From contig JBLDXI010000009.1 of the NCBI GenBank assembly GCA_047495785.1, positions 4,588,001 through 4,652,000 of the forward strand: 64,000 nucleotides of DNA, read 5' to 3'. Both the position numbers and the translations under genes were made by a program. Position 1 is the first letter of the stretch; each line of letters starts with the position of its first letter. This document shows, one piece after another, positions 55,101-64,000 of this stretch. Origin of the DNA: Lepidodermella squamata (taxonomy: Eukaryota; Gastrotricha). Below the pieces are notes generated by a model. The model saw only the letters and a program-made list of their open reading frames with translations, did no database searches and was not told the DNA's origin.

Positions 55101-55995
55101 TTGCCATCTTCACGATGCACTCGGGAATGCCGTCGAACCCGGTCGTAGCCTTGTAACTCAGTTTGTCGATCGCTTTTTCGACATCGGTGACCGAGACAGG
55201 TCGAAACGTAAACGGCGTTGAGCTTCGTTTACGTCTTGCGAAGTTCAGACAGCCTCCGAGACTTTCGGCCACGATTTTTCCTGCTTGTGAGAAGAACAGA
55301 TTAAAATTGGTGGCCTTTTGCAATGACTCATCTCTTGATAGCTGCGTCCAGACGTTGCGGTTCTGTGGCTTGGGACGGAAATCTTTGACGATTCGCCACA
55401 ATTTTCGCGGGTCGTTGCCAGCCTCCTTAACTCGTCGACGATATCCAGCACGGCGCGCCTTGTGTCGTTGTCGTTGACGTTGTCGCCGCGTGAGCGTTGG
55501 ATCAAAATGCTTCTTCTTGGCTTGGCGATTTCGCTTTTTAGCTTGTTCTTTGTCGATCAACGGGGCCACTTCGTCCATCACTGCTAGAAGCCGGAGTTTG
55601 ATTTGAGACCAGAAAGTTTCGCAATCGTCCGACTCGTTGACCGTCGTAAGTTTCTCCTGTAGTAGTTGATTGAGTCGTTCAGTATCAACACTGTTGTAGT
55701 CGCGAAATTTTGAATTTGTCGGGGGTTTTGATTTTTCCTCGCCGTCGTTATCAAGAACCAACGATGTCGCGTAGTGGTCGCTGAGACCCATGATCGTGCC
55801 AGTTTGCGCTATTTCGGCCTGAGGAATGTTGGTCCAGAAGTGATCTAGGCATTTCTCAGACGCGGGTCGGGTTACTAGTTGGGTGTAGGCTGGTCGTAGA
55901 TCGAAGTCAGCAAACACTTTAGTCATCGCGCTAGCAACATACATTAGGGTAACAAAAATATCGGCATCACGTGCCGGAATACGACGGAAGATCAC
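52116..55995 (-). pseudogene. LINE endonuclease/reverse transcriptase, interrupted by a DNA element
   Basis: Segment 55995-54652: endonuclease end, a basic linker, then reverse-transcriptase motifs (VTPLHKSGSKAEVGNFRPIS, QHGFRQYHST, SIDLSKAFDTLHHD). Segment 53111-52116: GVPQGSVLGP, the YADDI catalytic box, LGFKID, and the C-terminal thumb. The two join in one frame (780 codons) across a 1,537-bp insertion with a 3-bp target duplication, so the element had been intact here when it was hit. Jockey/CR1-like by motif style; exact clade not determined. Confidence 0.82.
53112..54654. mobile_element. 1,537-bp non-autonomous DNA transposon inside the LINE
   Basis: Element 53115-54651 with terminal inverted repeats GGGTACGTTTCTTTAT, flanked by CAA on both sides (3-bp target duplication). 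Subterminal ATTTCTTTATT motifs recur near 53170, 53213 and 53257 and inverted near the right end. No transposase ORF. Confidence 0.82.
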
Positions 55996-56996
55996 GTGAC
56001 CCGGACTAAATAAATTAATTATTTGACAAATTAATAATTATTTAATTGTTTGCTGTTTTGTCGCATTCGCTGGTCTGGGAAGTTGTTGTTTTGTTGCCGT
56101 ATTTTACACATGACAATTTTTTTATTTAAATAGCAAGAAACTGCACGCGAAACCCGTCGTTCTCTCTTTCACGATCAAAATCGAGATCTTTAGGTCGTCA
56201 AAAGCGAGTGCTGAGTTGGAAACGAATAAAGAAAACTTCGAATGTCGATGGGGGTGGCGATATCGGTGGTGATGACAACACTCCAGCCAGTTCTGCTGGC
56301 GCGGCGCCCGGTTCTTCAACGGTGTCGTATCCATCGGCTCAAGGTGGAACTTCTTGCCCTTAACATCAAGCTGGTAGTTCGGTTACTTTTGCTCCCTCCT
56401 CCCCACTCCCCGCTCTGCAATGATTCAACTTTCAAATCAGACAGTTCGATCAGGACAGACACTGTAATTTTTCTGGCAGGCCAGTGGCTCTTTGATTTGT
56501 GAAACCTCATGCTATTTTGAGGCTCTGATCACCTTTGCCGTCTTCAGAATCTCCTTCTTAAGCAATGCCTTAGGAGATGCAGGTAGATGAGTACATGAAT
56601 TTTTGGTATGGAAATTATTAACCCTGCGAATAGCGTCGGACATACTGAGGCCTCAGGCTGAAGCATTGATCTACCATGTAGTTGTAATAATGTTATCTGT
56701 TGGGAAAAATTCGCATCTCGCATGCCGTAAATACCGAATTATAGGGCACTGTCCTGTATTTTTTAGATTAATTTCATTGACTGCCCTCGGTATATGCAGA
56801 AATGGGTATAAATTCTTGACATATTTCTAGCCCTGCGCCTTATTTTGGTCCTTCCTTAAAATTCGGTATTTACGATGATTGTTAAATTGCCAGCTTATAT
56901 CAATATTGGAAATTTATTTCTTATTATCATATATGAATAAAGATGTATGGTTGACTTGATGTCAAATTGATTTATATGAGTTATATTATATACGTC
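55996..56996. other. No gene seen
   Basis: AT-rich with a GC-richer patch at 56240-56420. Open frames there on both strands have no recognisable motif. Confidence 0.4.
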
Positions 56997-57515
56997 GTAA
57001 ACACATATATGTCGTAGGGGAACGCGCGTTTTTTGCAATTTTTAGGGGAACGCGCTTTCACCTAGGGGAACAGCGTGTTCATCTGAAAATGCTCGTAGGT
57101 GATCACGCGTTTTAGAGGAACACGCGCGATTTTAGCCGAACGTTTTGAAACCTAAAACCGCAGAGGAGGAGAAAGATATTATTAGAAAAGAAGGGTTAAA
57201 GTGCGCCACTAAATGCCACCCGGGCATTGAATGCATCAACCGTTAGATCCGGAGTTCAACAATTTCACTAACTACTGATTGACAGTTTTCGGTTGATCAA
57301 TTTTGATTTGAATCGCGTAAAATGTAAATAAATGTTTAGGGTTGCGCATTCATCTAGCGGAAGGCATTTGTTATTTCAATTGCATTCTCAATTGCAATAT
57401 ACCGCGGAAAGCGCGCATTTCGGAATAAAAGCGATTTCCAGCGGAACGCGCGATCCTCTAGCGGAACGCGCTTTCATCTAATGCGCGTGTTCCCCTACGA
57501 CATATATGTGTTTAC
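56997..57515. mobile_element. 519-bp MITE at the 3' end of TIR-NB-ARC-ANK copy 2
   Basis: GTAAACACATATATGTCGTA at 56997 is inverted at 57496-57515, with the inverted homology extended by GGGGAACGCGC. The interior repeats GGGGAACGCG / CGGAACGCGC variants. The right terminus forms the last Met codon and stop of the neighbouring gene. Confidence 0.85.
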
Positions 57516-60500
57516 ATTGCGTTATCTCGCAGAAATCGAGCGATTTCCTTGTGACCTAAAGATTCAGCAAGCGAATCTATCGTTCGACCATCGTTCGCCT
57601 TGGCCCTAGCACAAGTTGGATCTTTGAAGAAAATAAATTGAGTAAGTTCGGTGTGTCCACCTAATGCTGCCGTCATTAATGCGTTGCTTTCTTTGCCAGT
57701 GCTGGCGATTTCGACCTTATGGTCACACTTGCCCCACAGCAGGTCAACAACCTCCATTTGGCCGTTACCAGCTGCCTGAATTATCGCCGTAACTTCTAGT
57801 TCCTCATCCTTGACATTGACAATATCAGGCTGATGTTTTAGCCACCACTTCACCATTTCAACTTGGCCATTAGTCGCAGCCATTATGAATGCCCTAGCGC
57901 GTATCTCCCTGCTGAATTTGTAATTATCCAACATGAATTCGACAACATCGATATGGCCTGAAAATGCAGCGAAGCACATCGGATTTGCACCCGTTTGCAT
58001 CTCACGCTCATCTATCATTTCAGGGCAATTTCTGAACAGAAATTTACATATTTCAAGGCGGCCATCAAGGGCTGCTATCATTAAGGGCGATTCACCGTTC
58101 AAGTTGGCTTGTTTAACGAGATCGGGGGCAACTTGAAATATGAACTCGCAAACAGCTAGTTCGCCATGCTTAGCGGCGTAGAAAAGTGCGCTCGACCCAC
58201 GATAGTCCTTAGTTAGAATTATTCCCGGATCAATGATGTGCAAGTACTTTACGACTTCGATGTGGCCATTTTTCGCAGCGCAGATAATAGCGATTCTTCC
58301 TTCATCGTCCTTTTTCTTAATTCTTTCGGAGAATTTTTCGGCAATCATCTTCACGATTTCGAGATATCCTTTCCTAGCAGCGTAGCAAATTGCTGCGTCG
58401 TATTTGTAATTAGGATTACCATCGGCCAGTAATTTCTCAACTTCAGCCTCATTGCCATGGAAGGCCGATAAGGCGAGTTGGCAGGTGTTAGACTGCGCCA
58501 ATATTCCTTGCTCCCATTCCAATTCTATAGATAAATTTTGCCATTCTAGCAGCACATTGCCAAGTCTAAGCTCGTCTAAGGGTTGCACGATGTTACCAAA
58601 ATTAGCGAAGGCATCGACCAGAAAACAGGATTGAACTTTCCCTGGTACAGCGATTTGCTTATCACAGATAACCTTCTCAACAATTTCAGGACCTAACGCC
58701 TTGATTTTCTGAATAATTCTTTGAACAAGCCGCTGGGAATGATTTGCTTGGTTCACGACTTGCTGATAGTTCGACATCAATAAGGCAATTGGCTTGTCCC
58801 AAATAAAGTGGTACAAGTATTGTAGAAACGGCATCCCGTCAGTTTCAGCTAATGATTTCTTCGTGCAGATCTCTGCCAAGGTCGATGCGTCCAATTTATC
58901 TACAATGCGCCGCGAAAGCTGACGTCGCCTGTATTTGAGAGCGTTCAGCAAGACAGAGAGGCCTGAATTTGAGTTCTGATGCCCACCTTCGATTTCAGCA
59001 GACCCCATTTCACCGGCGACTATTTTAATGCGGACCTGAAGTAAGGCTTCATCGTCTGAAAGATTCGCGCTCAGTCTCAAGTCTTTTCTAGCCTTAGCCA
59101 GGGCGGATTCATAGAGCATTTGGTGGACTAAAAACCGATCTTCCAAATCATCTTTGTACTTCTCAGCTATTTCTTTCTCAACCTGGCTGGTTTCTTCGTC
59201 ATCGGCAGCTTCGTTGATGAGTTTCTCGCTCAAAACGCGCTTAACACGTCGAACTAAAGACCGCTTTTCAAAGGCACGGCAAACGCCTCGAAGACCACAC
59301 CGAAAACCTTCATCAAGATCAAAGCCCCACAAAACGCCGAGATCGAATATAGATACAGGCTCAGCCGGGTTGTAGAGCAAAAATGCGTAGAAAAGCATTC
59401 TCATACTTGCATCCATTTGGTCGAGGCTGAATGAGAATAGGTTAGAAACCGTTTTGAATGACCTATTTTGTGGCCTCAGATCGCTGATTCTGTACTGAGG
59501 TGACGTTAGGGTTTTATACTCGGCTTTTGCCTCGAATTTATCTTCGCAGTTGTTGATTCTAGCCGCGATCAGACTAGCGATCAACGGCAAGCCACAGCAG
59601 AGAGACGCGAGTTTCATTAGCTGATCTTCAGCTAGAAATTTGTTGAGCTTATACGTTGATTTCAGCATATCTTTGATGCCTTCATCAGTCATTTCCTCAA
59701 CTCGCTCTGTTTTCTGGACGATACTAAAATTGTTTTCGAGGATGGTCTGGGCGTCCCGAGTGACCACGAAGCAACTAACGCTGTCGTTCAGCTTCTCGAG
59801 AAAGGCCTGCAGAACTCGATAGTTGAACATATCATCGAGTACAAAGGCAACTCGCATATTTTTCCGCTTGTAATACGTCGCGATACTCTGAACACTGCCG
59901 AATGATGCAGATTTATCACTGTCTGCCTCCATTTCTGAGGCAAGAGAAAGAATTTTGTCAACAAAGGCCTTTTCATCGAAAGCCTCTCTCCAATCGAAAC
60001 AGTTGATCCAGATGGCTCGTTGGAAGTCGCAATCCCGAGCGAAGAATGGGTGGTTCTTTTCATCCGATAAAAGACGTGCGACTAAAGTTGTCTTCCCGAC
60101 CCCGCCGTCACCTTGAATGACCAAGCAGCCGTCATCTGGTGATTCGGAAATAAGTTGCATTTGACTCAAAATTCGCTGCTCGTCTTCCAATCGCGCGAAA
60201 TACTTAGATTTCGAGAAGAATGGTACTCCAGCTGTTTTAAAACTGAACACAAACTAATTCACGGCATTTAATGCATAGTCTTTGAACTTGCTTCACTACT
60301 GTGGGCTCAGGCGGGGGATTTTCACGTTGGCTGCCTGACCAGGAGCTCGTGCCGGAATCTTTTGTATTTCTAGGAGCCGGTGGATTCACTGTGATATGGA
60401 TTTGCTCGTATATCTTCTTCGACATATCTCCAAAATCATCTTTCTCGCAATAATCGAATCTTAGTTGAGATTTGAAAATGAAAAGAAGCCATCCATCTGG

Positions 60501-61103
60501 TCTGTATGACTTTTCAACTCTGATAGGGATGATTTCCTTATTTTTATTGGCGGCGTATTCGATTTCTCGCCTGCAGTTCGCGCTTTCAGCATAGGCTTTG
60601 CTGAAAAATACCAGCACAACATCGGCATCATCGATTCCCTGTAAGAGAAACGTTAAAATTGAGAAGTACCTATATAGAAATCCTACATTTGCCATGGACT
60701 CAAAAGCACAGGATGTGTTACCGATTGAGTCGAAATCTACCCAAACGTTGAGATCAGGCTGCTGCATTAAATAACGAGCCATTTCATGCACTTCCTCCTT
60801 TCGAGTCTTCCAGCAATAGCTGATGAACAGATTAATCTTCTTCGAAGAATTATCCACTGTTGAAGTTTTAGTATGAGCTGGTGTTTGCTGAATGTTCTCA
60901 ACTTTGCTAGCGAACCGTTTCATGATGCCATCTGTTCGAGGGGTGGAGCCATTGCCGCCGCCAGTGCTTCTTGTGCCTTTCGCGGATTCCTGGCGCCTTT
61001 GAGCTATTCGAGCTGAGAATTTACGGTAGTTACTGGTCAGACCAGCGTCAAGCTCTTCCTCGTCTGTAACATCGTTTTCTCGGAAATCATTACTCGGAGG
61101 CAT
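57512..61103 (-). CDS. TIR-NB-ARC-ankyrin repeat protein, copy 2
   Basis: Exons 61103-60687, 60638-60300, 60253-57512; introns 48 and 46 nt; 1,165 aa. Same domains as copy 1: TIR with SANCRREIE, P-loop GDGGVGKTT, VAFVLDDM, CCGLPL, LVHQML, about nine ankyrin repeats. Exon 1 has the same length as in copy 1 (417 nt). Intron 1 (AAT|GTAGGA to TCTTACAG) is a multiple of three without stops, so it can be read through. The second intron uses ACA|GTAGTG to GAATTAG, a different acceptor from copy 1. The C-terminus is cut: after FLRDNA a MITE end supplies Met-stop, removing the last dozen or so residues present in copy 1. The N-terminal half is nearly identical to copy 1; ankyrins differ more. Confidence 0.85.
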
Positions 61104-61961
61104 AACTTTTACGAGCAGTATTAAATAGCTGCTCATGCAAGCGGAGCAAACCGTAATATTTTGCCTCTAAATCGATAGCTCACGGCTAGTTAATAATTCA
61201 TTAGTAGCATCAATAAAATATTCAATAAATCGATTCATGCACTATAATAATAATAATAATAATTTCTTTTTCAAAGCGAATTTTGAGGACTAGAAGGGCT
61301 TGTCACTTACTTTAACCCTAGGTATTAGCGTACGTGAGTGAGATGAACATTTCCGCTAGACTGGTTTCGTCTGGTTCAGTCTAGCTGGCATACTCCCAAC
61401 CTCCTAATTTTCAATTTTTAACGCTATGGAATAATAGTAAAACCATCTCGGGGCCGAGTGGGGACTCGATCCTGGTTCCGTCAAAAGGGCTAGTACCCAG
61501 TCCTGAGCGATATCCCCTCAGAAACAAATCAGTAGTTCAACGACCCAACTGAGCCACTGTGTCTCTCTATACATTTGCTGATTTGCTAAATTTTCTAGTC
61601 TGTTGGAACTTCTGCATCTTTCTTCATGGATTAAATCAGAATTTCAATGAGAGTACTTTCAAAACCGTCCTCATCGATAAATGCAACCCATAATGTCAAA
61701 TGTCAAATTATTCGCATGGAAATAATTAAATGAGTGTGCTGATTTCACTGAGGTCAAAGCCATATGAAACTCACTTATTATCTCATAACTTTTCAATCTA
61801 CTCCAAAGCTGTTGACATGTGCAGTTTCCTGCACGTGCCTTTCTTATTTCATCGAAAATTCGACTAGAAATCACGTTTTGCGAACTGCTGGGTCATCCGT
61901 GATGTGTATACTTTACGATCAGCTGGCGAGTTCTTTCACCATTTCACAGCGCCTCCGAAAC
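61104..61961. other. Head-to-head promoter region, copy 2
   Basis: Shorter than copy 1 (0.86 against 1.5 kb). Contains an (AAT)n run at 61236-61262, the tRNA-like segment at 61438-61562 and the conserved CGATCAGCTGGCGAG near 61917. Confidence 0.5.
61438..61562 (-). repeat. tRNA-like segment (SINE head or relic)
   Basis: On the minus strand GTGGCTCAGTTGGG resembles box A and AGGATCGAGTCCCC resembles box B, but they are about 80 nt apart with no clean cloverleaf. Not a confident tRNA gene. Confidence 0.3.
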
Positions 61962-64000
61962 ATGATAGCTTATATGTTTTTAGCGATAATATCTGTCAGC
62001 TATGCCGTAAAGCCAAAATTGCTGTGGCCGGTCCAGATTGCTGAACGTGACAGGGCAAACGCCAGCGCATATGCTCTAACTGAGTTTTTAAACAATGCAT
62101 CACGAGTTTTGGCCGACTTTGAAATCGTTCCATATCCGATGCTCGCGGAATTCGAAAATTCTAGTAACGTTCATGCACGGGAACTATCTGAGATCGAACT
62201 GCCGAAGGGAACCTACTTGGCGCCCATTATAGTGGGACCTGATGGAGAATGTGACACATCTGCAGGCACATATCGTGGTATCCATATGGTTATGGTAATA
62301 ATACTTACACTTACCGTCTTACTATTGGCGAGCCCACAAGTCATTAGACCTATCAAGATCTTATCAAAATTTTGAATCGTCTGTAGAGTCAATAACAGAA
62401 TAAGTTCATTGAAAACTAATTATCGAATCCTTCACTCCAAAATTGAAATTGTACAATCTTTTAAATTACTGATGAAGTATGAGAACTTCTGTTCAAACTT
62501 CAACTTTTGAAAAATGCCCACATTATTTATGTATAAAAAATTGTAAATGTATGCAGATCTGTCATTTCATTCGCCGCCATTTTGATTCTCTAGCAGAAAA
62601 AAGAAGCAAATTCGAATCAAAAGAAAAAGTTACCAAATTGGACCTCAAAATTTATTATGCTTGAAATACACTGCTACAACCTGCTGTGAAAAATAAAATG
62701 ATATCTAACAACGCATTCCTATGATTATTTTATCTCTTTCGGAATTCGCAATTAGACCACGTCAAGCTGCGCTGGACCTTACATCGAATCGAGGCGAAGT
62801 GTATTCTTCAACAATCTTTACACTACTCTGGGATCCGTAAGCACCTACAAATACGCGTTCTTGGAGGCTATCAGAAGTCTGGGTGGCTGGAAGCGGGTTG
62901 GCATGATCTACTCTTGGTGGCTTCGAGACGTTCCCATGTTAGCCACTGAGACTTTTAAACTTTTGACGGCGAACAAGATCGAAGTCAGCGAATCTGTCGG
63001 GTCTTACTGGTTCGGTGAAATGGAGGACGCTGAACTAAAACCCCTGCAAAATGTCAGAGTCGTTCTAATTTTCCCATATGGCGCCTACGAATGTCAGATC
63101 TTCCTATGCAAGGCATTTCAAAATGGCATGCGCCCACCTTTGTACCATTTTATCGCCTCAATTCCGGCATGCTTGACTTGGAACCTGGATCGAGAAGTGT
63201 ACATATCTGATGGTTGTACGCGTGAAATTATCGACATTCAACTGTCAGCGTTGTTTGCCATCGGTATTCCGACCAGACCTTTCGAAACTCCTGGAATTTC
63301 AAGTCTAGGAATAAGCGCCACCGACTATGACGAAATGATCGTCGTGAAGATGCTAGAAGTAGGGAAGATAATTAGTATCGATAGCATTCGCCAGGCTGAA
63401 TTTGACGTTCAGATGTTGGCGTTACTGGCTTTAAACCAAACTGAAGCTATTCTTAGACAAAACTACAATCTCTCCTTAACTGATTTCAAGAATCCAGAAT
63501 ACCAGGCTCTGATATACAGTGTTGCGAATCGAACCACGGCAGAAATTGATGCAGTTGGATTTCGAAATTCTAGGATCAAACGAGACGTGAATGGTGAAAT
63601 GTATCAAGACCTAGCGATAATGCAAGCTTACAAGTTGCAACCTCGCCGAGTGGCTCATCTAGCGTACAACCATGAGAAACGATCATTTTCATACAAGCTA
63701 GATGTTGAACCAATCTGGGCTACTGCAACAGGACATTCTCCAAAAGATCTTTCCAACGTTGAACTGAGGATTGGCTACAGCGGCAGAATAATGAGTGGTA
63801 TTGTCGCTTCCTTGGCGGTATCTCTGACTATGATGCAAGTCCTTCTACTCACAACAACAGCCCGAACAAAACCGGAGATGTTTTACAGAAACTGGAACAA
63901 GTACTTCGTTTTCATTGCCTGCATAGGCCTGAACGCATCAGCTATCTTTCTTATCATTGGCCATGATTACGCTCCTGCTACGGAATGCAGATGGAGAATA
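61962..64000 (+). CDS. GABA-B-like class C GPCR, paralogue 4 (runs off right edge)
   Basis: Exons 61962-62294 and 62756 to beyond 64000, phase 0; donor ATG|GTAATA, acceptor GCAATTAG; intron 461 nt. Signal peptide MIAYMFLAIISVSYA, then KPKLLWPVQ, the ligand-binding fold (SSCAGPYIESRR at the start of exon 2), and the first membrane spans (RIMSGIVASLAVSLTMMQVLLL). Very close to paralogue 3, with the same intron position. The rest of the 7TM region lies beyond the window. Lies head-to-head with TIR copy 2. Confidence 0.85.
62295..62755 (+). other. Intron of receptor 4
   Basis: 461 nt, AT-rich, without the LINE fragment or foldback element found in the same intron of paralogue 3. Confidence 0.7.

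Larger units (their letters stand above)
51918..55995 (-). mobile_element. Non-LTR (LINE) retrotransposon, 5' truncated and split
   Basis: Minus-strand element ending in a (TAAA)-type tail at about 51918-51938. The coding parts are 55995-54652 and 53111-52116. It starts within the endonuclease (LSDHYA near its C-terminus), so the 5' end is missing. Confidence 0.82.

Overview
The window is animal nuclear DNA. Genes are split by short GT-AG introns, mostly 48-64 nt. The proteins include metazoan families: a two-pore K+ channel, a Cys-loop receptor and GABA-B-like class C GPCRs. About half of the sequence is transposons and foldback repeats. There are no operons, ribosome-binding sites, CRISPR arrays or other prokaryotic features. 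I cannot fix the phylum: splice acceptors are not strongly clade-specific, and the one CCCTAA (TTAGGG-type) telomere-like block lies inside a transposon, so it is weak evidence.

Layout. 1-1221 (-): partial RING-finger gene with an Arg/Gly-rich tail, interrupted by a 37-bp direct-repeat-bounded hairpin. 1.8-2.6 kb: a striking foldback repeat. 4.6-6.7 kb (-): two-pore K+ channel. 7.35-8.25 kb and 9.78-10.1 kb (-): two secreted repetitive peptide precursors sharing exon structure, acidic spacer and promoter layout. 10.8-13.4 kb (-): six-exon Cys-loop receptor subunit. 13.5-17.5 kb: MITEs. 17.6-20.1 kb (+) and 21.0-23.5 kb (-): two intronless GABA-B-like receptors around a small single-span protein. 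24.7-26.2 kb (+): indoleamine-dioxygenase-like protein. 27-35.5 kb: degenerate Ty3-type retroelement split by an apparently intact MULE DNA transposon that carries a telomere-like array in an intron. 35.9-39.7 kb (+): P5B-type ATPase with an apparently duplicated N-terminal domain.

From 39.7 kb a two-gene unit occurs twice. A TIR-NB-ARC-ankyrin gene (-) lies head-to-head with a GABA-B-like receptor gene (+): copy 1 at 39.7-49.6 kb, copy 2 at 57.5-64 kb, the last receptor running off the right edge. A LINE split by a 1.5-kb non-autonomous DNA element lies between them. In the TIR-NB-ARC-ANK pair the TIR and nucleotide-binding parts are nearly identical, while the middle and ankyrin parts diverge, as expected for an innate-immune sensor family. 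A MITE supplies the stop codon of copy 2.

Strongest leads: the animal TIR-NB-ARC-ankyrin genes and their duplicated pairing with receptors; the new-looking pair of repetitive peptide precursors; the MULE with an internal telomere-like cassette; the two-headed P5B ATPase; and the 37-bp hairpin insertion. All functions are inferred from visible motifs; no searches were run.
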